Assembly (NCBI RefSeq): GCF_014852685.1
Contig: NZ_JACZDF010000002.1
Span: 124,001 to 188,000 of the forward strand
Source of the DNA: Flavimobilis rhizosphaerae
Lineage (GTDB): Bacteria; Actinomycetota; Actinomycetes; Actinomycetales; Cellulomonadaceae
DNA length: 64,000 nt
Direction of reading: 5' to 3'
In this document: piece after piece, positions 41,403 to 49,511 of the stretch
Layout of the letters: every line of letters starts with the position of its first letter
Numbering within the stretch: position 1 is the stretch's first letter
Translations under genes and position numbers: made by a program
The notes under the pieces: generated by a model
Database searches by the model: none
What the model was told of the DNA's origin: nothing
The model's input: the letters and a program-made list of their open reading frames with translations, nothing else

Positions 41403-42352
41403 TCGTCACGCTCACCCCCAACCCGTCCGTCGACCGCGCCTACGACGTCGAGGCCCTCGCGCGCGGCGGCATCAACCGCGCCGGCGCCGTCCACGTCGAC
41501 GCGGGCGGCAAGGGCATCAACGTCTCGCGCGCTCTCGCCGCGCACGCCGTCCCCACCGTCGCCGTCCTACCCGTCGGGGGCGCCGACGGCGAGCTTCTCG
41601 TCACCCTCCTCGCCCCGACCGACGTCACCGTGCGCGCCGTCCCCGTCCCCGGCGACACCCGCTCGAACATCACGCTCCAGGAGTCCGACGGCACGACGAC
41701 GAAGATCAACGCGCCCGGCCCCGAGCTCGACTCCGCCGCGGGCGCGCGGCTCCTCGCCGCGGTCGTCGCGACCGTCGGGCCCGGCGACACCGTCGTCGGC
41801 GCCGGATCCCTCCCGCGCGGCCTCGCCCCCGACTTCTACGTGACGCTCGCCGCCGCCGTCCGGGAGCGCGGCGCGCGCCTCGTCCTCGACACGTCGGGAG
41901 ACCCGCTTGCCGCGGCGGCCCGCGCGGGTGGCGTCGCGCTGGCCAAGCCGAACGACGACGAGCTCGCCGAGCTCGTCGGGCGCGAGCTCACGACCGTCGG
42001 CGACGTCGTCGAGGCCGCGCGCGAGATCCTCGCGCGCGGAACCGACGCGCTCCTCGTCTCCCTCGGCGCGCACGGCGCGCTCCTCGTCACCGCCGACCAC
42101 CACTGGTGGGCCGGCGGCCCCGCCCTCGTCCCCGCCTCGACGGTCGGCGCGGGCGACACGACCCTCGCCGGCTACCTCGCCGCCGAGCACGCAGGTGCCG
42201 ACCCTGCCGACTGCCTCCGCACCGCCGTCGCCTGGGGGCGCGCCGCGGTGCTCCTGCCCGGGACCGCGGTCCCGGGACCCGACCTCGTCGACGTCGACGC
42301 GGTCACGCTCGTCCCCGACCCTGCACCGGCCACCCTCGTCAAGGAGCTGTAG
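41399..42352 (+). CDS. fruK: 1-Phosphofructokinase FruK
   Basis: 317-residue PfkB-family kinase converting fructose-1-phosphate to fructose-1,6-bisphosphate. TPNPSVDRAYDV and GGKGINVSRALA form the substrate site; PASTVGAGDTTLAGYLAA has the catalytic Asp and anion hole. ATGA overlap with fruR. Confidence 0.95.
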   Translation: MIVTLTPNPSVDRAYDVEALARGGINRAGAVHVDAGGKGINVSRALAAHAVPTVAVLPVGGADGELLVTLLAPTDVTVRAVPVPGDTRSNITLQESDGTTTKINAPGPELDSAAGARLLAAVVATVGPGDTVVGAGSLPRGLAPDFYVTLAAAVRERGARLVLDTSGDPLAAAARAGGVALAKPNDDELAELVGRELTTVGDVVEAAREILARGTDALLVSLGAHGALLVTADHHWWAGGPALVPASTVGAGDTTLAGYLAAEHAGADPADCLRTAVAWGRAAVLLPGTAVPGPDLVDVDAVTLVPDPAPATLVKEL

Positions 42353-42354
42353 AC

Positions 42355-42807
42355 ATGACCAGCCATCTGATCACCGCCGATCTCGTCGCCATCGACCTGC
42401 CTGCCGCGACGAAGGACGTCGTCATCGAGACGCTCGCCGAGCGCCTCGCCGCCGCCGGGCGCGTCACGGACGGCGAGACGTTCGCTGCCGACGTCCGCGC
42501 CCGCGAGGCACAGACCCCGACCGGCCTCCCCGGCCAGGTCGGCCTGCCGCACGCGAAGTCCGATGCCGTCCTCACACCCTCGCTCGCCGTCGCGACCGTC
42601 CCGGGCGGCGTCGACTTCGGGGGACCCGACGGACCCGCGACGCTCGTCTTCCTCATCGCTGCCCCCGCGATGGGCGACAACGTGCACCTGCAGATCCTCG
42701 CGAAGCTCGCGCGCAAGCTCATGAACGCCGAGTTCATGGAGTCCGTGCGGGGCGCCGCCGACGCCGAGACCCTCGCCGCGATCGTCAACGAGGCGGTGGC
42801 CTCATGA
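42355..42807 (+). CDS. PTS fructose EIIA component
   Basis: 150 residues; the phosphorylated His66 lies in GLPGQVGLPHAKSDAV. It takes phosphate from HPr and passes it to the EIIB Cys encoded next. Here IIA is a separate protein, whereas many FruA proteins carry IIA-IIB-IIC in one chain. Start 2 nt after fruK; stop overlaps the next ATG. Confidence 0.94.
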   Translation: MTSHLITADLVAIDLPAATKDVVIETLAERLAAAGRVTDGETFAADVRAREAQTPTGLPGQVGLPHAKSDAVLTPSLAVATVPGGVDFGGPDGPATLVFLIAAPAMGDNVHLQILAKLARKLMNAEFMESVRGAADAETLAAIVNEAVAS

Positions 42808-44291
42808 AGCTCGTCGCCGTGACGTCCTGCCCCACGGGCATCGCGCACACCTACATGGCCGCCGAGGCCCTCGAACAGGCCGGCAAGGCCCAGGGTCACG
42901 AGGTGACCGTCGAGACGCAGGGCTCGATCGGCTCCGAGCCGCTCGACCCCGCGGTCATCGCGGCTGCCGACGGGGTGATCTTCGCCGCCGACCTCGAGGT
43001 CAAGGAGCGCGACCGGTTCGCCGGGCTGCCGGCCGTCGATGTCGGCGTCAAGCGCGCCGTCCACGAGCCGGCGAAGGTTCTCGCCGAGGCGATCGCCGCC
43101 GTCGAGGCTGCGGCCGCGACGCCCGCCGCCGAGCGGCCCGTCGCCGCACCCGCCGCACCGCGACCCGCCGCGTCGGGCGCGACGAAGGTCCGCCAGTGGC
43201 TCATGACCGGCGTCTCCCACATGATCCCGTTCGTCGCCGCGGGCGGCATCCTCATCGCCCTGAGCTTCATGCTCGCGCAGGTCGCGTGGGGCGGCGCCGA
43301 GGGCGCCGTCGCGGTGACGAAGGCCGACGCAGCCGCGATCTTCGCGTCGTTCGACCCGCTGAGCCTCCAGCACTGGGCGGTCGTCCTCCTCAAGACCGGC
43401 CAGCTCGCGTTCGGATTCCTCGTCCCCGTCCTCTCGGGCTACATCGCCTACGCGATCGCCGACCGCCCCGGCCTCGTCCCCGGCTTCGTCGGCGGCGCCG
43501 CCGCAGGCTTCGTCGGCGCGGGCTTCCTCGGCGGTCTCGTCACCGGCTTCGCGGCCGGCTTCGTCGCCCTGTGGATCAGCCGCTGGAAGGTCGCCAAGGG
43601 CGTCCGCGGCATCATGCCCGTCGTCGTCATCCCGCTGCTGTCGTCGCTCGTCATCGGTGTGCTCATGCTCGTCCTGCTCGGCCGGCCGATCGCGGGGGCC
43701 ATGGAGGGCCTCACGGACTGGCTCGGCGGGCTCCAGGGCGGCTCGATCATCCTCCTGGGCGCGCTGCTCGGCGCGATGATGGGCTTCGACCTCGGCGGCC
43801 CCGTCAACAAGGTCGCCTACACCTTCGGCGTCACGGGCCTGGCGACCGCGGGCCTCACGCCCGACTCCCCGCAGTACAAGGTCATGGCTGCCGTCATGCT
43901 CGGCGGCATGGTCGCGCCTCTTGCGCTCGCGCTCGCGACCGTCGTGCGCCCGCGCCTCTTCACGGAGGTCGAGCGCGAGAACGGCAAGGCCGCGTGGCTG
44001 CTCGGTGCGTCGTTCATCTCGGAGGGCGCGATTCCGTTCGCGGCAGCCGACCCGTGGCGCGTCATCGTCGCCTCGACCGTCGGCTCGGCCGTCACGGGCG
44101 CCGTGTCGATGGGCCTGGGCGTCTCGCTCGTCGCACCGCACGGCGGTGTGTGGGTCCTGCCGCTCGTCGGCAACCCGCTCGGGTTCGTCCTCGCGGTCCT
44201 CGCCGGCGTCGCGGTCTCGGCCGTGCTCGTCATCCTCCTCAAGCAGACGCGCAAGGTCGCCGCACCCGCCGCGGAGCCCGTCGCCGCGTGA
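42804..44291 (+). CDS. fruA: PTS fructose EIIBC component
   Basis: 495 residues. EIIB domain with Cys9 in VTSCPTGIAHTYMAAEAL, an Ala/Pro linker (about 100-130), then the EIIC membrane domain with GVSHMIPFVAAGGILIALSF, GFLVPVLSGYIAYAIADRPG and GFDLGGPVNKVAYTFG. It transports fructose and phosphorylates it at C1, feeding FruK. Confidence 0.95.
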   Translation: MKLVAVTSCPTGIAHTYMAAEALEQAGKAQGHEVTVETQGSIGSEPLDPAVIAAADGVIFAADLEVKERDRFAGLPAVDVGVKRAVHEPAKVLAEAIAAVEAAAATPAAERPVAAPAAPRPAASGATKVRQWLMTGVSHMIPFVAAGGILIALSFMLAQVAWGGAEGAVAVTKADAAAIFASFDPLSLQHWAVVLLKTGQLAFGFLVPVLSGYIAYAIADRPGLVPGFVGGAAAGFVGAGFLGGLVTGFAAGFVALWISRWKVAKGVRGIMPVVVIPLLSSLVIGVLMLVLLGRPIAGAMEGLTDWLGGLQGGSIILLGALLGAMMGFDLGGPVNKVAYTFGVTGLATAGLTPDSPQYKVMAAVMLGGMVAPLALALATVVRPRLFTEVERENGKAAWLLGASFISEGAIPFAAADPWRVIVASTVGSAVTGAVSMGLGVSLVAPHGGVWVLPLVGNPLGFVLAVLAGVAVSAVLVILLKQTRKVAAPAAEPVAA

Positions 44292-44363
44292 GGCCACCCG
44301 GGGGCGGGCCGGTGACACCGGCCGGCCCCCGGCGCGACCTCGTCGTCCGCTCCACTCGGCCAC

Positions 44364-44414
44364 CCCGCTCATCCCGCCCGCCCACCCCGCCCGCTCATCC
44401 CGCCCGCCCACCCC
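44364..44414. repeat. 26-bp tandem duplication before ptsH
   Basis: CCCGCTCATCCCGCCCGCCC and following bases occur twice, at 44364 and 44390 (period 26), in the 146-bp gap between fruA and ptsH. The tract is almost pure pyrimidine on this strand. Confidence 0.7.
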
Positions 44415-44437
44415 AGCCCGCACAGGAAGGCACCCCC

Positions 44438-44701
44438 ATGCACCAGCGCACCGTCACCGTCGGATCTGCCTCGGGCCTCCACGCCCGCCCCGCCGCGCTC
44501 CTCGCGGCGGCCGCCGCAGGGCTCGCGCCTGCGACCGTCCTCATCGCCCGCCCGGGCAGCGAGGGAGTCGACGCATCGAGCGTCCTCATGCTCATGACGC
44601 TCGGCGTCGGCCACGGCGAGACCGTCGAGCTCTCGAGCGACGACGAGGGTGCGCTCGACACGGTCGCGGAGCTCGTCGCCGCGGACCTGGACGCACGATG
44701 A
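44438..44701 (+). CDS. ptsH: Phosphocarrier protein HPr
   Basis: 87 residues. Active His15 in ASGLHARPA; Ser48 in DASSVLML aligns with the Ser46 phosphorylated by HPr kinase in Firmicutes. It carries phosphate from EI to EIIA. AGGAAGG before the ATG; stop overlaps ptsI. Confidence 0.95.
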   Translation: MHQRTVTVGSASGLHARPAALLAAAAAGLAPATVLIARPGSEGVDASSVLMLMTLGVGHGETVELSSDDEGALDTVAELVAADLDAR

Positions 44702-46410
44702 CCGCCGGAGGCCGGAGGCTCGCGGGGGTCGGCGTCGGTCGCGGGGCCGTCGTCGGGCCGGTCGCGCTCGTCCGCGCGCCCGCGGAGGTGCCCGACGACG
44801 CCCCCGCGGTCCGCGACGGGGCACCCGCGGCCGCGGACGACGTCGAGCAGGTCGTCGTCGACGCGTTCGCGGCGGTCGCGGCGGACCTGCGGGCACGGGC
44901 CGACCGCGCGAGCGGACCGCTCGCCGAGGTACTCGGGGCGACTGTCCTCATCGCGTCGGACCCCTCGCTCCTCGCGGGTGCCCGCGCCGAGCTCGGCGCG
45001 GGGGCGCCGCCCGTCGCCGCGGTTCGCGCGGCCGTCGGGCGCTTCATCGACATGTTCACGTCGATGGGTGGGCTCATGGCCGAGCGCGTCACGGATCTCG
45101 TGTCGGTGCGCGACCGCGTCGTCGCGAGGGTCGCTGGCGCGCCGCTCCCGGGTGTGCCCGACCTCACGGTGCCGAGCGTCGTCGTCGCGCGCGACCTCGC
45201 GCCCGCCGACACGGCGGCGCTCGACCTCGGCAAGGTCCTCGCGATCGTCACCGAGCTCGGCGGGCCGACGGGCCACACCGCGATCATCGCCGGTCAGCTC
45301 GGGCTGCCGTGCCTCGTCCAGGTCGCCGGTGCGACCGCCCTCGAGGACGGGACGTCGGTCGTCGTCGACGCCCGCGCGGGCGAGCTCCGTGTCGACCCGT
45401 CGGACGACGACGTCGCCGAGGTCGCCGACCGCGCCCGGCGCGAGGCGGCGTTCGCGGACGACACCGCACCCGGCGCGACGTCCGACGGCCACCCCGTCGA
45501 CCTCCTCGCGAACATCGGCACCGCGGCCGACGCCGAGCGTGCCGCGGCCGCGGACGACGCGCGCACGGTCGCGGGCTCGGGCCTCTTCCGCACCGAGGTG
45601 CTCTTCCTCGACGCGACGACCGCGCCGAGCGTCGCGCAGCAGACACGCGAGTACACGGCCGCGCTCGCGGCGTTCGGCGACCGCAAGGTCGTCGTGAGGA
45701 CGCTCGACGCGGGCGCGGACAAGCCGCTCGCGTTCGCGACCTTGCCCGACGAGGAGAATCCGGCGCTCGGCGTGCGCGGCTACCGCATCGACCGCGTCCA
45801 CCCGCAGCTCCTCGCCGACCAGCTCGAGGCGCTCGCCGCAGCGGCCGCCGCGACGGGCACGCGTCCGTGGGTCATGGCGCCGATGGTCGCGACGCCCGCC
45901 GAGGCGCGCGCCCTCGCGACCGCGGCACGCGCCGCGGGCCTCGAGCAGGTGGGCGTCATGGTCGAGGTGCCCGCGGCCGCGCTGCGTGCTCGCGAGATCC
46001 TCGCCGAGGTCGACTTCGTCTCGATCGGCACGAACGACCTCGCGCAGTACACGATGGCGACGGACCGGCTGCGGGGCGAGCTCGCGGACCTCCTCGATCC
46101 GTGGCAGCCCGCGGTCCTCGACCTCGTCGCCGCGACCGCGCGCGCCGGCACCGAGGCAGGCAAGCCCGTGGGCGTGTGCGGGGAGTCCGCGGGTGATCCC
46201 GTCATGGCGCTCGTCCTCGTCGGGCTCGGGGTGACGAGCCTGTCGATGTCGCTCGGGTCGGTGCCCGCGGTGCGGTTCACGCTGCGCCGCCACACGCGAT
46301 CCCGGTGCGTCGAGATCGCGGAGGCCGCACTCGCGGCGTCGTCGGCGGTCGACGCGCGGGCGGCGGCGGTGACGCTCCTCGACGCGGAGGCCGCCGCGCT
46401 CCTCGCATGA
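44698..46410 (+). CDS. ptsI: Phosphoenolpyruvate-protein phosphotransferase (PTS EI)
   Basis: 570 residues. His193 in GGPTGHTAIIAGQLGLPC accepts phosphate from PEP; the barrel has RTEVLFLD, DAGADKPL, ENPALGVRGYR, and the catalytic Cys region GKPVGVCGESAGDP. Full length. Its 3' end is the seed of a tandem repeat that continues past the stop. Confidence 0.95.
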   Translation: MTAGGRRLAGVGVGRGAVVGPVALVRAPAEVPDDAPAVRDGAPAAADDVEQVVVDAFAAVAADLRARADRASGPLAEVLGATVLIASDPSLLAGARAELGAGAPPVAAVRAAVGRFIDMFTSMGGLMAERVTDLVSVRDRVVARVAGAPLPGVPDLTVPSVVVARDLAPADTAALDLGKVLAIVTELGGPTGHTAIIAGQLGLPCLVQVAGATALEDGTSVVVDARAGELRVDPSDDDVAEVADRARREAAFADDTAPGATSDGHPVDLLANIGTAADAERAAAADDARTVAGSGLFRTEVLFLDATTAPSVAQQTREYTAALAAFGDRKVVVRTLDAGADKPLAFATLPDEENPALGVRGYRIDRVHPQLLADQLEALAAAAAATGTRPWVMAPMVATPAEARALATAARAAGLEQVGVMVEVPAAALRAREILAEVDFVSIGTNDLAQYTMATDRLRGELADLLDPWQPAVLDLVAATARAGTEAGKPVGVCGESAGDPVMALVLVGLGVTSLSMSLGSVPAVRFTLRRHTRSRCVEIAEAALAASSAVDARAAAVTLLDAEAAALLA

Positions 46411-46500
46411 GCGCTGCGCGGCTGAGGGCTCCTCGCGTGAGCGCTGCGCGGCTGAGGGCTCCTCGCGTGAGCGCTCCGGTGGTGAGGGCGGCGCGCGTGG
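46401..46500. repeat. 30-bp tandem repeat after ptsI
   Basis: Two identical 30-bp units (46411-46440, 46441-46470) and a degenerate third (46471-46500). The unit's last 10 bases match the ptsI terminus at one mismatch (CCTCGCATGA against CCTCGCGTGA), so the array seems to have grown from the gene end. It leaves no room for a hairpin terminator before menC. Confidence 0.8.
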
Positions 46501-46543
46501 GCGCCGCTCACGTGAGCCCTCCGCCCGGGGCGCGCTCCCTCGC

Positions 46544-46555
46544 TAGGGTGGGGCG
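46544..46555 (+). promoter_or_regulatory. Leaderless -10 element of menC
   Basis: TAGGGT at 46544-46549, 6 nt before the ATG at 46556. Confidence 0.65.
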
Positions 46556-47521
46556 ATGCACGTCTTCTCGATCCCGCTGACGACCCGCTTCCGACGCATC
46601 GACGTGCGCGAGGGAGTGCTCCTGCGCGGGCCCGCCGGATGGGCCGAGTTCTCGCCGTTCGCCGACTACGACGACGTCGAGTCGGCCGCCTGGCTGCGCG
46701 CGGCCCTCGAGGCCGCGCGCGAGGGGCACCCGCCGGCCGTGCGCGACCGCATCCCCGTCAACGTCACGGTGCCCGCGGTCGACGGGCCCCGCGCGCACGC
46801 GATCGTGCGGGCGTCGGGCGGCTGCACGACCGCGAAGGTCAAGGTCGCCGAGCCGGGGCAGTCGGAGGCGCAGGAGGTTGAGCGGCTCGAGGCCGTGCGG
46901 GACGCGCTCGGCCCCGCTGGACGCATCCGGATCGACGCGAACGGCGGCTGGGACGTCGCGACGGCGCTCGCGCGTCTCGCGGTGCTCGACCGGGCGGCGG
47001 GCGGGCTCGAGTACGTCGAGCAGCCGTGTGCGAGCGTCGAGGATCTCGCCGCCGTCCGCCGCCGGACGGACGCGCTCGTCGCGGCCGACGAGTCGATCCG
47101 CCGCGCGGAGGATCCGTTCGAGGTCGTGCGGCGCGAGGCCGCGGACGTCGTCGTCCTCAAGGTGCAGCCGCTCGGCGGGGTGCGCGCGTGCCTGCGGCTC
47201 GCCGAGGACGTCGGTCTGCCCGTCGTCGTCTCGTCGGCGCTCGAGTCGTCGGTCGGTCTGGCGCAGGGCATCGCGCTCGCGGCCGCGCTGCCGGAGCTCC
47301 CGTTCGCGTGCGGGCTCGCGACGGCGCACCTGCTCACGGACGACACGGTCGTGCGCCCGCTGCTCCCGGTCGGCGGCGCGATCGGTGTGCGTCGTCCGGT
47401 CGTCGCGCCGGCCGCGCTCGCGCGCACCGCCGCGTCCGAGGACGTCGCCGCGCGGTGGCGCGAGCGCCTCGAGCGGTGCGCGGCGGTGCTCGGCGAGGAC
47501 CTCGCCGACGTCCTGGGATGA
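46556..47521 (+). CDS. menC: o-Succinylbenzoate synthase MenC
   Basis: 321-residue enolase-superfamily enzyme. Catalytic Lys96 in TAKVKVAEPG (Lys94 alongside), metal ligands in RIDANGGWD, YVEQPC and AADESI, and second Lys in VVLKVQPLGG. It dehydrates SHCHC to o-succinylbenzoate. menD follows 7 nt later. Confidence 0.94.
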   Translation: MHVFSIPLTTRFRRIDVREGVLLRGPAGWAEFSPFADYDDVESAAWLRAALEAAREGHPPAVRDRIPVNVTVPAVDGPRAHAIVRASGGCTTAKVKVAEPGQSEAQEVERLEAVRDALGPAGRIRIDANGGWDVATALARLAVLDRAAGGLEYVEQPCASVEDLAAVRRRTDALVAADESIRRAEDPFEVVRREAADVVVLKVQPLGGVRACLRLAEDVGLPVVVSSALESSVGLAQGIALAAALPELPFACGLATAHLLTDDTVVRPLLPVGGAIGVRRPVVAPAALARTAASEDVAARWRERLERCAAVLGEDLADVLG

Positions 47522-47528
47522 TGGGCCG

Positions 47529-49406
47529 GTGACGTCCCCGTCGTACTCCGCCGCCCGGACCCTGCTCGCCGCGCTCGTGCGCCTCGGGGTGCGGGAGGTG
47601 GTTCTCGCGCCCGGGTCCCGCTCGGCGCCTCTCGCGTACGCGGCGGCCGAGGCCGCGGAGGAGGGGCTTCTCGAGCTCACGGTGCGCGTCGACGAGCGTG
47701 AGGCGGCGTTCACGGCGGTCGGGCTCGTGCGCGGTGCCGCGCTCGGCCGGGGCCCAGGGGCTCCCGGCGGTGCCGGGCACCGCGGCGTCGCTCCTGTCGC
47801 GGTCGTGACGACGTCGGGCACGGCGGTCGCGAACCTCCACCCGGCGGTGCTCGAGGCCCACCACGCGGGGCTGCCGCTGCTCTTGCTCACGGCCGACCGG
47901 CCGCACGAGCTGCGGGGCACGGGCGCGAGCCAGACGATCGACCAGCCGGGGATCTTCGGGGGAGCGGTGCGTCTTGCGGTCGACGTCCCCGCTCCGGACG
48001 GGCGGGAAGGGGAGGAGCGTGACCTCGTGCACCTCGCGGCGCGCGCGGTCGACGCGGCGTCGGGCACACGCTCGGGCTTCCCGGGGCCGGTCCAGCTCAA
48101 CCTCGCGTTCCGTGACCCGCTCGTGCCGGGGGCGGACGATGCCGCGCCGTGGCCCGACGTCCGGCCGCCCCGCGTGTCGGCGCCCATGGCGCGTCCGCTC
48201 GAGGTGAGCCCGTGGACGGCGGGTGAGCTCACGGACGGCGGGACGCTCGTCGTCGCGGGCGACGGCGACCGCGGTGAGGCGCGCGCGCTCGCCGAGGCGC
48301 GCGGCTGGCCGTTGCTCGCGGAGTGCGTGACACCGTCGGCGGGCGGCCCGATGCTCGTCCCCGCGCACGCGCACGTCCTCGCGGCCTCGCCGCTCACGGC
48401 CGACGTGCGTCGCGTCGTCGTCGTGGGTCGGCCGACGCTCTCGCGCCCGGTTCAGCGGCTCGTCGCCCGCGAGGATGTCGACGTCGTCGTCGTCGCCCCG
48501 CAGGGGGCGCCGTGGGCCGACGCGCCGCGCGGCGCGGGCGCGGTGCTGCCGGAGGTCCCGCTCGGCTGGTTCCTGCCCGACGACATGCTCGGCGACGGCC
48601 TGCGCACGGTGCGCCGCGAACGGTGGCGGGACGCGTGGCGCGCGGCCGGCGCCGCGGCCGCCGCGGCGATCGATGACGTGCTCGGGCTGGGCACGGCCGA
48701 GGACGGGCCTCGTGGTGCACGGGTTGCCGACGCCACGGCGACGACCGGGCCGGTCGGTGCGCTCACCGCGGAGGGGGCCGTGCGGGTCCTCGCGGACGCG
48801 CTCGTGCCTGCCGACGTCCTCGTCGTCGGCTCGTCGAACCCGGTGCGGGACCTCGATCTTGTCCACCGGTGGGTCGCGCCACCGCGCGTCGTCGCCAACC
48901 GCGGTGTCGCGGGCATCGACGGGCTGCTTGCGACGGCGGTGGGGACGGCGCTTGCTCTCTCCCGGCCGGGGCTCAGCGGGATCGAGGGGCGGACCGTCCG
49001 GGCGCTCGTCGGAGACCTCACGTTCCTCCACGGAGCGGGCGGGCTGGCGGCAGCGCGCGGGGAGGGGCGCCCGCAGCTGCAGATCGTCGTCGTCAACGAT
49101 GCGGGCGGTTCGATCTTCACGGGGCTCGAGCACGGTGCGCTCGCGGAGGCGGCGCCGGCACGTGCGGCGGCGGTCGAGCGTGTGTTCGGCACGCCGCACG
49201 ACGTCGACCTGGGGGCGCTGTGCGCGGCGCACGGCGTCCCGCACGTCGTCGTCGAGGATGCTGACGCGTTGCGGTCGGCGCTGGCGTCGCCGGGGCGTGG
49301 CACGTGCGTCGTCGAGGTGCGCGTGGACCGGGCGGGCCGTCGCTCACGGGCGTCGGCCGTGGCCGACGCCCTCCGCTCACGCCTCGCACGCCCTTCCGCG
49401 AGCTAG
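47529..49406 (+). CDS. menD: SEPHCHC synthase MenD
   Basis: 625-residue ThDP enzyme joining 2-oxoglutarate to isochorismate. VREVVLAPGSRSAPLAYAA and RVDEREAAFTAVGLVRGA are N-terminal MenD motifs; GDLTFLHGAGGLAAA and VVNDAGGSIFTGLEHG form the ThDP-Mg site. GTG start has a weak ribosome site and depends on coupling to menC; it is 7 nt after menC's stop. Confidence 0.94.
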   Translation: MTSPSYSAARTLLAALVRLGVREVVLAPGSRSAPLAYAAAEAAEEGLLELTVRVDEREAAFTAVGLVRGAALGRGPGAPGGAGHRGVAPVAVVTTSGTAVANLHPAVLEAHHAGLPLLLLTADRPHELRGTGASQTIDQPGIFGGAVRLAVDVPAPDGREGEERDLVHLAARAVDAASGTRSGFPGPVQLNLAFRDPLVPGADDAAPWPDVRPPRVSAPMARPLEVSPWTAGELTDGGTLVVAGDGDRGEARALAEARGWPLLAECVTPSAGGPMLVPAHAHVLAASPLTADVRRVVVVGRPTLSRPVQRLVAREDVDVVVVAPQGAPWADAPRGAGAVLPEVPLGWFLPDDMLGDGLRTVRRERWRDAWRAAGAAAAAAIDDVLGLGTAEDGPRGARVADATATTGPVGALTAEGAVRVLADALVPADVLVVGSSNPVRDLDLVHRWVAPPRVVANRGVAGIDGLLATAVGTALALSRPGLSGIEGRTVRALVGDLTFLHGAGGLAAARGEGRPQLQIVVVNDAGGSIFTGLEHGALAEAAPARAAAVERVFGTPHDVDLGALCAAHGVPHVVVEDADALRSALASPGRGTCVVEVRVDRAGRRSRASAVADALRSRLARPSAS

Positions 49407-49430
49407 GGGTCGCGGATCGAGCGCACGCGG

Positions 49431-49474
49431 AACTCCCAGAGAACTCTCAGGGCCGTCGACGCGTGCGCTCAGGG
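49431..49474 (+). promoter_or_regulatory. Helically phased CTCAG repeats before htrA
   Basis: AACTCCCAG (49431) and AACTCTCAG (49442) are 11 bp apart, and CTCAGGG recurs at 49446 and 49468, 22 bp apart. Spacing of one and two helical turns suggests binding of a response regulator dimer. Actinobacterial htrA genes are commonly under envelope-stress two-component control. Confidence 0.55.
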
Positions 49475-49511
49475 TCGGATGGTCGACTGAAGGCGTTGAA
49501 GGAGGTCCACC

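Noticed and set aside
42339-44423. A 694-codon minus-strand frame over the fructose PTS genes
   Set aside because: Composition is Asp/Arg/Glu repeats with no domain; the plus strand encodes recognisable IIA and IIBC proteins.
46411-46470. CRISPR-like direct repeats
   Set aside because: The units are adjacent with no spacers, only two exact copies, and derive from the ptsI end.
46305-46580. Plus-strand frame with a 10-residue peptide repeat (SAARLRAPRV)
   Set aside because: It is a by-product of the 30-bp DNA tandem repeat after ptsI, overlaps ptsI out of frame and has no ribosome site.
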